Source: Carnegiea gigantea (Eukaryota > Streptophyta > Magnoliopsida > Caryophyllales > Cactaceae). Taken from it: 64,000 nt of DNA. Under the pieces are notes generated by a model that was given only the letters and a program-made list of their open reading frames with translations, was not told where the DNA came from and searched no databases. The translations under genes were made by a program, and so were the position numbers. Shown here piece after piece: positions 54,285 to 64,000 of the stretch; positions within the stretch are counted from its first letter, which is position 1, and each line of letters starts with the position of its first letter. The stretch lies in assembly GCA_029747015.1 (NCBI GenBank), contig JAKOGI010000141.1, positions 124,001 through 188,000 of the forward strand. The letters run 5' to 3'.

Positions 54285-56240
54285 ATGGCGTTCCCCATTA
54301 GCTTCGAGAGCTCCTCGACCTTGACCCAGGGCAACCAGACACAGGGCACAGCCTTGCAAACAGCCACAGCCCTGTTTGCACCTACACAATTTCTGACGGC
54401 CCTCATGGAAGGTAAAAATACTGAACCTCCTCGACCCATTGCCTATAAACCTTTTGGGTTTTTGAAAAGTATCGACCTTAGAACAGTGAATTTGAAATTG
54501 GAAGACATCCCGTACAAATTTGGGTGGGAATTGATTTTGTTTGGTGAAACGGGCGCATGTCAACCCCAAGAACTTGTTGGGGCATCTGAAAGAGAAATTG
54601 GGGCTTTAGATGAACTCTTTCTGTTGGACCATGGGTTAGATGACATCAATTCGTTTGGGCTGTTTCCTGAGCAGGAAACAGGGTCAGAAACAGGGCCTGA
54701 AGTTTTTAGGGATGACCTAGGGGAGGATTTGTCAAAAGAAGAAGGGGGAAGTAGTGGTCAAATGGAGGAGTCTCCTGTTAAGCCTGCACAAGCCACACCG
54801 GTAACACAAACCGGTGAGAAACGCAAAAGGTACAAAATTGTGGCTAGGCGTGCTAGAGTACCAAGAACACGACCACCATCAAGGCCTAAAAGCGGCCAGA
54901 CTGAAGCACCCTCAAAAAGTGAACCCCCTTTCAAACCAAAACCACAAATCCCCTCTTCGGCCAAACCCACAAACAGACCCACAAGAAAATCAGCCCGAAT
55001 AGCTTTTTACTCCACTCCTCGTCCTGCCAAACAGTCAGCCCCTGTTATTGATGAGATTGATTCCTCCTCTGAGCCTTCATCAGATAGCGACACTGAGAAC
55101 ACTGCCTTCAAACAGGGCCCGCCCGTGTTCTCAGAGTCCTCAGAGGATAAGCCTCTTCCTATACCAAAACCATCACCCCTCAAAACTCCCAAGAGAAAAG
55201 CCTCCCTCAAATATGCCTCCACCCAAGACCCTCCTACTGAGCCCCAACCTAAACGAGCCAAGAAATCTACCCCGTCTGCAATCTCAGGCAAACTGACCCA
55301 ATTGATTCAGAGACGGGTTGTCAGGGGCAAAATTATAAAGGTCAAGTATTTGGAGGAACAGGGTCTGGGGGTATTTCTGCGCAAGCTGCATGCACAGGGG
55401 TGGTATGAGTTGTTTACAAACACCCAGCTGGGGTGTTCTGTACATGAGTTGGCAGAGTTCTATGCCAACTGCACTGTCACCGAAGGAGTGGTGACAAGTA
55501 TTGTTAATGGGAAGCAGCTTCGCTTTAATGCGAAGATATTAGGGGACATTCTGGGGATTCCCTCCACGGGCTTTGATATATATGTGAGAGAAGACAAGAC
55601 TATTCTAGGGACAGCCAGGTTGCTGGAGCTCTCCCAGAAATTTAGCCAGCAATCAAGCCTCCAAACACCCAAGTCCGTGAAGAAAGGGGACATGACATCG
55701 CTCCATCAATTAATATTCTGGTTTATCATCAAGAATGTCATCCCCAGGGGCCAAGGTCGCAATCTTGCTGATGCCATGGATCAATGTTTGATGGATCTGA
55801 TGGACAAGGAAGAGCAAATCAACCTTCCTGCCATCATGATTCGCCACATAGTAAGAATTGCAAACACCTCCAGGGAACATGACCTGGGATACGACTTCTT
55901 CTTGACTAGTGTGTTTGAGCACTTTGGGGTGACTCTGCAGAAGAAGGTGGGTGCTCAGTTCATTGATGAGATTGAGAGTAACACCCTTATGGGGTGTGGA
56001 TACACTTTGGTTGAGGGGTCTGCCTCAGAACAGGGGACCAGAACACCCCGTCCTCCTGTTCCTGGCAGTTCCTCAGTCAAGCTTGAGGCTGCTTTGGAAG
56101 AAAACTCTCGACTCAGTGCTGAGCTTACTGCGGTAAAGGCTGCCCTGGACGAGGAAAAGGCTCTCAATGCAAAACGCCATGAAGATATCCTCGCCCTTCT
56201 CTCTTCCCTCTCAGCAAAATTTTCCCCTCCTGCTCTCTAA
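54285..56240 (+). CDS. envelope-position ORF of the Copia element, 651 residues, intact
   Basis: A single open frame between RNase H and the 3' LTR. Residues 1-160 are mixed. Residues 160-330 are Pro/Ser/Lys-rich with basic clusters (KRKRYKIVARRARVPRTR, PKRAKK) that could be nuclear signals. Residues 345-560 form a globular domain with LHAQGWYELFTN, VHELAEFYANCTV, VNGKQLRFNAKILGDILGIP and INLPAIMIRHIVRIANT, closely resembling the domain database groups call 'putative plant transposon protein'. Residues 600-645 are a coiled coil (LEAALEENSRLSAELTAVKA). I see no signal peptide and no membrane span, so an envelope role is not supported. It is open over 651 codons while pol has several lesions. 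It might be captured host-like sequence under its own leader. Function unknown. Confidence 0.85.
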   Translation: MAFPISFESSSTLTQGNQTQGTALQTATALFAPTQFLTALMEGKNTEPPRPIAYKPFGFLKSIDLRTVNLKLEDIPYKFGWELILFGETGACQPQELVGASEREIGALDELFLLDHGLDDINSFGLFPEQETGSETGPEVFRDDLGEDLSKEEGGSSGQMEESPVKPAQATPVTQTGEKRKRYKIVARRARVPRTRPPSRPKSGQTEAPSKSEPPFKPKPQIPSSAKPTNRPTRKSARIAFYSTPRPAKQSAPVIDEIDSSSEPSSDSDTENTAFKQGPPVFSESSEDKPLPIPKPSPLKTPKRKASLKYASTQDPPTEPQPKRAKKSTPSAISGKLTQLIQRRVVRGKIIKVKYLEEQGLGVFLRKLHAQGWYELFTNTQLGCSVHELAEFYANCTVTEGVVTSIVNGKQLRFNAKILGDILGIPSTGFDIYVREDKTILGTARLLELSQKFSQQSSLQTPKSVKKGDMTSLHQLIFWFIIKNVIPRGQGRNLADAMDQCLMDLMDKEEQINLPAIMIRHIVRIANTSREHDLGYDFFLTSVFEHFGVTLQKKVGAQFIDEIESNTLMGCGYTLVEGSASEQGTRTPRPPVPGSSSVKLEAALEENSRLSAELTAVKAALDEEKALNAKRHEDILALLSSLSAKFSPPAL

Positions 56241-56708
56241 TCACCCCCCATCTGTTGTCCTCATAGCCTGTTCTCACTTCTCACTTCTCTTGCTAGTTTG
56301 TACCTTCTGTTGCACTCATTTGGTGAATGACAGGTGATCTTGTTTTTTGATTGGCTTTGCCTTGCTTGCTTTCTGTTGTGAATTGCTTGTGTGTGACTAG
56401 GATGGCCAATCTCATTACCGTACCAAAACACTTGAGTGTATCGCCTGTTGACTTTCCTCCATTACCCAAGCGGTGGTGATAGCAAACACCCTCTGTTTGA
56501 CTGTTCGCCCCTACTTTTTAATAATGCCAAAAGGAGGAAGATAGGTTGACCAATATTGTTTTAGTTCTGCCATAGACGAGTTAATTTTCTTACAATCTTT
56601 TCGATACTAACTGCTTCATATGAATTTGAATAATTGGTACAAATCACTTAAATTGCCCTTGAAAGTCAATATAGTCACTTGGTTTGTCATCATCAAAAAG
56701 GGGGAATT
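56241..56708 (+). other. Copia 3' untranslated region with polypurine tract
   Basis: Non-coding. AAAAAGGGGGAATT ending at 56708, directly before the 3' LTR, is the polypurine tract that primes plus-strand synthesis. Confidence 0.8.
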
Positions 56709-58258
56709 TGTTAGAATGTATAAAGTTTTGATGATAACAAATCTAAGTGTTGTTGTTGTTGTTCCAAACAGGCTTTACCAACAGTGTCTTATTGCTGTTC
56801 TTCAATAGATTAAAACTGCTTGACTAATGGAAACAGGCTTTACCAACAGGGTTTTACTGCTGTTCTTCAATATATTAAAACTGCTTGACTAATGGTTTAT
56901 CAAGAACAGGTACTCAAGTCAGCGATGTAAGAACAACCATGAGGAACAGGCTCTGTAAGGTGTTTTGAAGCATATTCTGTGAAGTGTTTGAAACATAAGA
57001 TATAAGTGCAGCTGTGACAAACAGGTTCTGTGAAGTGTTTGCAGCAAAGTCGTTCTACAAGATGACTAGTGGTTACAACAAGATGTCTTGATCTGATTTG
57101 GTTTTATATTTTTAGACTCTTGTTAATATGCCAATTAGAAAGTTTTAATTTACCACTCACTGGAAACGGTTTTGCTTTTCGGAAAATATTTCGGATCACC
57201 CTTCAGAACAACCCTGGGAACAGGGCGATCAGGGTGTTTCCCGAATAAGCTGCGAAAAACTGCTTTGCACGATTTTTATCTTTTGGATTTTGAGCAGCTT
57301 CTTCAAAGATTTGCAAGAAAGATTTTTCTATGGAGTATCTTATTCTTACCCTAAAAAACGGTTATAAAAAATCTTAAGGGATTTGCAAAATCTTTTTGAA
57401 TAAAAAGAATATCAATTTTTGGCAAGTGGATAAGGTAGTTGAGAAAAACATGGGCTAGCTGCTAAAGAACACCGCCTTATGCACGCGGTTCAGGAAGTGT
57501 TTTTCAGCTCATGTCACCTTACCCCTTATAGCTAAAGGATTCTATTTTCTCTAGGATTTTAGTTTCCAAAAATTTCAGAAATAGTTTTTCCATCCCTTGT
57601 GGGTAAAGGATTCTATATTCTTCAGATTTTTTAGTTTCCAAAAATTTGATGAATTGTTTTCCAAGCACTATAAAAGGCGGCTTCTTACAATCTTGGAGAC
57701 ATCGGTTTTCAAAGAGAAAAAAAAATCTGAGTTCATGAGCTAAAACGTTTGAAAAGAAAACCGAGCCTTGTGAGTGAATTAATTGAGCTTTCAAAGTTGG
57801 CATACTAAGACTTCATTGTACCCTATATTAGCTTAGTTGAGAAGCATTGTAATAGGGTGTTTTTTTCTTTACATTCTTCTTTCACAAGAGTGAGTAGAGT
57901 GTGTGTCCAAATCAAGGGGATTTTGGACGTGGGGTAACTTGTCTTAGGGAAGACAGGTTACGTGTGTTACAAGTTGTAACAAGGTGTGTTACTATTGTAA
58001 CGTGATTAGCCCGTTTAGTGAAGTGTTTAAATCCTACACGAGGTAGGTCGTGGTTTTTAACCTCAGTTGGGCTAGAGGTGTTTTCCACGTAAAAATCCTG
58101 TGTCCATTATTTCCGCATTCAATTTTGTTGGATTTTCGCTTCTGCTTATCTCAGAAACAACCTGTGCGAACAGGGTCTAAGACTGTTTGTCAGCAACTTA
58201 CGAAAATCGGACACCACAATTCACCCCCTCTTGTGGTTGTGTACTCTCTAATTCAACA
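56709..58258 (+). repeat. Copia 3' LTR, 1550 bp
   Basis: Nearly identical to the 5' LTR, with the same 65-bp internal repeat and TATA box. Differences are scattered, with one TTG-triplet indel near its start and an A-run length change near 57720. Confidence 0.95.
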
Positions 58259-58642
58259 AAAATATTATTGTTTGAACTACATATGACTTGATCCTTTAGG
58301 GTTCCCTTCAGGTATGTAGGCAACTTTGGTATACACCCAAGTACAATCATCATCATAAAAAAAAACAAAGTTTGTTGATGCTAAATAAAAAGTTCATCTG
58401 ATTACGGGTTTTATACAACTTGTGAGTTTTAAGGAGAAATATAAAGATTTGGTTGATATAAATTCATCTGTTGTCATAAATTTGATAACTATGGAATCCA
58501 AATCACAAGGAAAATCAACCAAGACACATGTGCAATGATGAATAAAAGAAAATTTTTATCTGAGCTTATTCAATAGATATCAAGATTACATCACAAAAGT
58601 GCAAAGTGCATTACAAGCCCATCTCCAAAAAAAGGGAGTTAA
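58259..58642 (+). other. Gypsy DNA resuming after the Copia element
   Basis: Carries CTACATATGACTTGATCC and GGTATGTAGGCAACTTTGG, a phrase typical of the region after integrase in Tat-type elements (ACTTGATTCC...GGATACGTAGGCA). So the Copia element inserted within the Gypsy element. Otherwise no coding sequence. Confidence 0.65.
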
Positions 58643-61600
58643 CTATGGATTCCATTGAACATTCTTCAAATCTTCAAAAGACTCCTTTATGTAGGCTTCA
58701 GCCTTATCTAAACTAGCTTTTGAGACTACATCCATCACTTCAGTGGCATTAAGTATGTCAATCTGACCCTATAAGTCAATAACTTCCCTGCTCAGCTTCT
58801 TGAAGCAAATGCTCGTTGGCTGCTACCTGAGAGCTAAGATCTTTTTTTTATCTTCCAAAAGTTGAAGCTCTTTCAACAGCTCCTCACACCTCAGTCCAAC
58901 CTACTTTAACTCGGCCTTCTTTGCTTCATAATTTGCGCCTTCTGTGTTCAGCCGACGGGAGACCTTATCAAACTTACCTTGCACCTCCATGTCACAACTG
59001 TCATGTTCTTCAGCAAATGTTCGAGGAGTAGCTCTGTTGTAGCTCCTTAAAGTCATATGCCTGCTTGATCAAGCCTTCAACCTTGCTCTCTGAAGGAGTG
59101 ATGTCAACACCTCTTTGAAGGATAGTGGCATAAAGAATTTCAAAATCGTCTTTAAGTGAAGGAAGTCCATCAAAAGGGGTACGAGACACCTTATCAAGTA
59201 TGGATTCACCAAACACTCACGCAACATTCTTATCTACTTCCTTTTAACAGCATCAACATTGAAGACAGAAATCCCCCCTTGTGGGGCCCTCAAAAGGCGC
59301 TGTGGGCTGGGTACCAGTGAAGGAGCATTGGCTCTATGAATGGACTTGTCCTCATCATCATTCGGGGAACAAACACCTTTTGATTTGTCTAATCTCAATC
59401 TGCTGTCAAATAAATTCTTACCAAATGATGGTATTCGTCCAATCGATGGAAAACATTGACTTACCGATGGCAGAGGAACGTATGCTAATTCCTCCTTGAA
59501 GTTCACATCATCATTTTCTCCCTATTTTAAACAAGAAATGTATGCAGGGATGAAGAAGGTGAGAAACGCATTTGAAAAGAAAGCGTATTTCTATTTAAAA
59601 AAAAAAGAAGGGAGTACCATGCATTCAGTAGGATTAGGTTCAGCATCAAGGATATCCATTATATTCTCAGCACCTTCTGGGGAAAGCTCAATTACCTTTT
59701 CGATATTTGGCTCACAAACTCCGATGGGTAGCTGATCATGTCCATTCATAGCAAGATTAATCATAGATTTAGATTTTTATCTATATATCTCAGCAGGTAA
59801 AACATTTTAAAGGTTCTTGTTACCTGTGGTAATCGCACAATGCTTTCAATAGGGATTACAAGAAAGGGTATTGCTGGAATGACAATATCGATTCCTGGAA
59901 TCTTGACACGAGAAGAACCATCCTCCAACGATGGAAGAAAAGGATCCAAGGGCTTCCAGAAGGAACAATCTTCAACTTGGGTTTAGAACCAAGTTTGCCT
60001 TCACCCTTTAAAATGTTCGTGTCAAATAAATCACTTCGTTTGCACTTGGAATCACTGGCATGTGGATTATAAGTTGAAAAAAATGAAGATCCTGGACCAC
60101 CATTCATGAAATACACTAGTGTTTCTCCCGAGTAAATTGCATCACCCAGGAAGTAAGACTTGAAACCCTGTTCTATACCACATGAGCATGTGGTGATAGC
60201 AAAGCATTATTTCCATATTAGGAAGGTTATCGAAGTTTATATCAGCAGAAACATCCTAATGGAGACCAAATTGTCTATTGAATCGGTTGGGGTAGTATTG
60301 CTCCATGACAAGCTTGTCCTTACAATAGCAAGTGACTAAACTCGAACGAATGCTAACAGAATAAGCAAAGTCAGCTCTCGATAGCTTACCGTCATCAATG
60401 CGAGTCTCCTTAAATCAATTGATGATGAATGAATGCCAGTGAAAGCCCCCCCAGAACAAATGAGTTCTTGGGCCTCTTCAAGTTGAAACGACTTAGCTTG
60501 ACCAAGGCCACCAAACTTTACCATGCATGGACTGGAGGAAGCCTCACCAGCTAGCTCGTATGCATCAAAGTTTTTGGCTAACCAAACATAAAGAAAATGG
60601 GTAAGAAAATAGCCCCCACCTCTACCAGGATGCGAAGAATGAGAAATCTCATTGAGTCCCTTGTAGATACTCGCAAGAATTATCGTGGGGAGGCAGTACC
60701 CTACACCGGATGCCATGAATAACGCTACATTGAAAGTGGCGGGGTGTATGCAACCAACATCTCTAACTGGCAAGATAAACGTGCATAGCCAACAGGTGAG
60801 AAATGCAGCTAGAAAGGTCTCGATACATTGGCCTATAGCCACCCCCAACTCGTCAAAAATGACATGACAATCATCCCACCCACGGGCTCCTGCATCGATT
60901 ATGGAAGACAATATTCTCGGATGAGGGTCCGTTTCCCTTGATCAGACTTCTTGGAAACATGGTACTTGTTGGGTCCTCGAAACCAGAAGGCAATCCATTA
61001 CTCTATGTTCCACCTGCCCTTGCGACCTTACACAAGTTCTTGGCAAGCAGTGAATAGAAAAGTGCAACTCAGTGGAAGCTTGTTGGTGAGTTCCCGTTAG
61101 GTAGGAGGAACTCATCATAAAGACGCGCTAAAAGTGGTAGTCTAAGAAAACTGTAAATATCAAAGATAAATAGAGACACCTCACCTTTAGAAGTATGCCA
61201 TGTATTCATTTCAGGACACCAATACTCGCGCATTGCTTAGAAGAGGTTCGAACACCTGTCATAAAGGAAGAGCGCAGCATACAAAGTATCAAAGAGATGA
61301 AAGGTTGTGAGTTCATCTTTGTAATGAACAAGGATCTCTTCTAACCACTCCTAATAAAGTGGCTTGTAAGAAAATTCCTAATGCAACGGTAACCTAGCCT
61401 ATAATTTGTGCCCAGACTCCATGTCTTGACGTAACAATTGGTAAGAGGGAAGATTCTCTTTTACTTTAGTGTGACTAGATAGCAAAAATGCTTCCACTGT
61501 CTTCAAATTCTCCTTAGACCACCAAGGAAGTCTTGGGGGACCTCCAACGCAGTCAGACTTGCACAAGGACATTGTAGAATTACGAATATGCAACTTTGTC

Positions 61601-61716
61601 TCTTCCCCATCTACATCATTTTCACTTGGTTGGATGTGTAGATAGCGTCGGTTGTTAGTAGTTTTATCCATAAAAGTAACCATTTCGAATAGACACTGCA
61701 GCAATAGCAGAAACAA
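58643..61716 (-). pseudogene. antisense ORF of the Gypsy element, plant-mobile-domain type, broken
   Basis: Minus-strand coding DNA from about 61716 to a stop at 58645-58643. Pieces in order: MDKTTNNRRYLHIQ and VGGPPRLPWWSKENLKTVE; then at about 61235-61090 MREYWCPEMNTWHTSKGEVS, FDIYSFLRLPLLARLYDEF; then 60911-60336 with FNVALFMASGVGYCLPTIIL, YKGLNEISHSSHPGRGGGYF and LTHFLYVWLAKNF. These match the plant mobile domain (aminotransferase-like) found in host MAIN-type proteins and in some transposons. A coiled coil and ESFEDLKNVQWNP close it. Stops and shifts occur between pieces. Antisense ORFs in this place are known in Tat elements such as Grande. Their role is unknown. Confidence 0.75.
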
Positions 61717-61860
61717 AGAAAATTGAGTTGCAAACTTGTCACCTAGCCAGTCATAGCAATTTAATAATCAAATGGGGACACAAAGAAAATAATCTTGGAC
61801 ATAGAGGCACTAAAGAAAACTAATAGGAACAAATGCAAGCAAAGGTTGTTCAATAAATAG

Positions 61861-62555
61861 GTTAACCCGTTGATGTACCCAAAGAGTTATACATTCAAAG
61901 GTTAACCAATAATTAAATTAAATTCGCCTTTGGAGAATTTTCGTCTTTGGAAGTTCGCCTTAGGAGGATTTAAAGTTAACACGTTGATGTACTCAAAAGG
62001 GTTAAACATTCAAAAATTAACTGATATTAAGTCAAAAATTCACTTTGTAGAGAATTTTCGCCTTCGAGGAAGTTCACCTTAGGAAAGTTCAAGGTTAATC
62101 TGTTGATGTACCCAAAAGAGATATGCATTCAAAGGTTAACCGATAATTAAATCAAATTCGCCTCTGAAGAATTTTTGCTTTAGGAAGATCAAAGTTAACT
62201 TGTTGATATACCCAAAATGATTAAACATTCAAAGGCTAATTGATGTTAAGTCAAAATTCACCTTGTGGAGAATTTTTACCTTCAAGGAAGTTCTCCTTAG
62301 GAAAGTTCAAGGTTAAACTATTGATGTACCTAAAAGGGTTACACATTCAAAGGTTAACCAACATTAAATAAAAGTTTGCCTTTTGGGAGAGTTCATCTTG
62401 AAGGAATTTTCAGTTAACCCGTTGATGTATCCAAAAAGGATTAAACGTTTAAAGCTTGACCGATATGAAATTCAACATGCAAAATGCTTGCTGTAGAAGA
62501 ATTCAGGGTTAACTCGTTGATTTATCCAAAAAGGTCGCACATTCAAAGGTTGACC
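61861..62555. repeat. seven tandem repeats of 95-119 bp in the Gypsy 3' region
   Basis: Units start at 61861, 61975, 62094, 62193, 62312, 62413 and 62508 with GTTAAC.CGTTGATGTA(C/T)CC, followed by AAACATTCAAAGGTTAACC and GGAGAATTTTCGCCTT. Period alternates around 99-119, owing to optional GGAAGTTCGCCTTAGGA insertions. Tandem repeats before the 3' LTR are a known feature of Tat elements and can seed satellites. Confidence 0.85.
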
Positions 62556-63572
62556 ACAGGGCATTGTCATATGTTTCAACAAGTTGCAAAGGCTACCGTG
62601 CATCTCATAAATTTACAATACAAATATTCCAAGATAAGGATCAATTAAGTTAAAAAAAGTGGCTCGTAAATCTCTTTCTTTGGGGTTGTCAACAACACTT
62701 AAATAATAAAAAAGGAGGCACTCCACAGCCAAAAGAGAACTAAAGTGATGCCATGACTGTAAACGGAAATCCATGTGCCAAATGAGGCATGTCCACGGCT
62801 CGAAAATCATGTTAATGAGCTTTATTTCATGGCATGAATTACGAAGCTTTATTTTCCAGCAAGAGATAGTGAATGCACAAGCCTCAATGCATAGTATCTA
62901 ATCAATTTAAAAAAGAAAGAGAGAACAAGAAAAGAATTGGGTTGCACTGGTTGTATTTTTAAAGGACGGCAAACACATTTAAGAGAGAGAAACAAGGTTA
63001 AAATTAATAGCTGGAAAAAGACAAAGAAAAAAGGGGGTATGATGTGACAATTACCTGTGCTTTTCTTCCTTTTGGACAAATTAGCAGAAGACTCGTACTA
63101 AATTTTATGATGAGTGTCCCACAATTTAATCTATGCAACATAGATTATATACTAAGTCACTGAAATAAAAATTAAGATCTAATTCAATACATTCCAAAAA
63201 GTTTATGAGTGAAGTACAGATTAATAGAAACTGCAGATCTTCTGTGTTGATTGACATATTTTATTCATGCAAGTTTCTTACTCCAAATCAAAGAAGAATC
63301 CTGAAAGTTTTTATTTGTCTTGAAAGACCAATTAATATGAGCATGTCAATCAAATATATTGATATATTCAATTTGAGTAAAAAAAAAGAAGAAAAAAAAG
63401 ACCAATAAATTGGCGAATAACTCTTATTGAAGACCCCATCAAGTTAAGAATTTCGACCTGGGTTCTACATAACTAGAGTTGTGCAGATAATTATTTCCGC
63501 ATTCAAATTTTGAGGCCCGTCCATGCCAAATATTCCAAGATCATGAGTGCGACCAACTATCGAGGGGACATT
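62556..63572. other. Gypsy 3' non-coding region with polypurine tract
   Basis: AT-rich and non-coding. CGAGGGGACAT at 63561-63571, next to the 3' LTR, is the likely polypurine tract. Confidence 0.5.
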
Positions 63573-64000
63573 TGCAAAATACAATTTTTTTGCTAGCCAA
63601 TCAAGACCTGCCACGTGGAAAGAAATAAATGCTTTTATTTCAACCAATTAGAGCATGCAATATGTTAAATTAGTTACGCCAATCCATTAAATTAAATATT
63701 TAATGGAAATATATTGCGGAAAATTAAAAAGCCCACGTGTAATAAATGATGCAGAAAATAAATGATTACTTTTAAATAATGGAGAAAATCCTAACTCCGA
63801 CTTCTCTCTAAAGAGGGAGCTACCCCCTTATTTAGCGATTAGCATTTCAGAAGAACTCACAACAGCTCAAGAATTTTTCTCTAGCAGAAAATAAAAAGCA
63901 CTCTAAAAACCTGTTATCTATATGTAGAGATCAAACTTATGTCTTGATTGAGATTAAGGCACGTGACCCTCTCTCAAGATCAAATTCATTCAAGACTATT
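63573..64000 (+). repeat. Gypsy 3' LTR, cut by the window end
   Basis: Begins TGCAAAATAC and follows the 5' LTR (33889-34325) with frequent substitutions (GACCTGCCACGTGGAA, AAGAACTCACAACAGCTCAA, TTGATTGAGATTAAGGCACG). The divergence is much larger than between the Copia LTRs, so the Gypsy insertion is far older. Confidence 0.75.

Larger units (their letters stand above)
47210..58258 (+). mobile_element. complete Ty1/Copia retrotransposon, 11 kb (SIRE/Maximus-like layout)
   Basis: Two LTRs (47210-48755 and 56709-58258), a primer-binding site, gag, protease, integrase, reverse transcriptase, RNase H, an extra ORF in the envelope position and a polypurine tract. Integrase before polymerase defines Copia. 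Long LTRs, a large gag and an extra 3' ORF match the SIRE/Maximus lineage. Flanking 5-mers are AAATT and AAAAT, an imperfect duplication. It sits just after the Gypsy integrase. The Gypsy sequence continues right after it. Confidence 0.92.
33889..64000 (+). mobile_element. Ty3/Gypsy element of the Tat lineage, nested with four insertions, runs off window
   Basis: The left LTR starts at about 33889 and a matching LTR starts at 63573. Between them on the plus strand lie gag, protease, reverse transcriptase, RNase H, a second RNase H and integrase. A minus-strand ORF and tandem repeats then precede the right LTR. Dual RNase H, an antisense ORF and 3' tandem repeats are known traits of the Tat lineage (Grande/Retand/Ogre relatives). 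About 16.8 kb of the span are later insertions. Many stops and shifts plus clearly diverged LTRs show it is old and inactive. Confidence 0.85.

Noticed and set aside
54285..56240. Calling this ORF an envelope glycoprotein
   Set aside because: No visible signal peptide or membrane span; only its position is envelope-like.
61861..62555. CRISPR-like array
   Set aside because: Units are whole tandem repeats of 95-119 bp without unique spacers, and the genome is a plant's.

Overview
The window is nuclear DNA of a flowering plant, most likely a eudicot. It is AT-rich, has GT-AG introns, carries a plant-type mTERF gene and is dominated by plant retrotransposon families. The species cannot be told from the sequence. 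Only two host genes look intact: an mTERF-family organellar protein (21947-23245, +) and a small two-exon gene for a 56-residue basic protein (27813-27250, -). The rest is transposable elements, relics and simple repeats, many nested inside each other.

Left part (1-12.3 kb): the window opens inside a CACTA transposon whose terminus (1540) lies in a Tat-type Ty3/Gypsy relic (1541-3855). A minus-strand chromovirus-like Gypsy integrase relic follows. It is split into halves (4870-5441 and 12042-12250) by a nearly full-length L1-type LINE (5442-12041) with a diverged 18-bp target-site duplication.

Middle part (12.7-33.9 kb): an old direct duplication carries the mTERF locus twice. Block A (about 12760-17955) ends in a truncated mTERF pseudogene and has gained a 2150-bp Helitron (14077-16226) and a hAT-like element. 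Block B (about 18460-23245) ends in the intact gene and has gained a 737-bp TIR element. Each block shows the empty site of the other's insertion. The small gene lies further right on the opposite strand, followed by MITEs and tandem arrays, including a 1-kb MITE with four 175-bp repeats inside.

Right part (33.9 kb to the window end): one Tat-lineage Gypsy element starts at about 33889 and has its 3' LTR running off the window at 64000. It carries gag (its N-terminal part inverted), protease, reverse transcriptase, two RNase H domains, integrase, a broken antisense ORF with plant-mobile-domain character, and seven 95-119 bp tandem repeats. Four later insertions sit in it: a 3.3-kb solo LTR (34411-37706), a 714-bp hAT element (42616-43329), a reversed 1.6-kb solo LTR (44576-46173) and a complete 11-kb Ty1/Copia element (47210-58258).

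The Copia element is the youngest piece. Its LTRs are almost identical, gag is intact, pol is broken by point lesions, and an uninterrupted 651-codon ORF sits in the envelope position between pol and the 3' LTR. That ORF is the most interesting coding sequence here. No CRISPR, rRNA or tRNA gene was seen.
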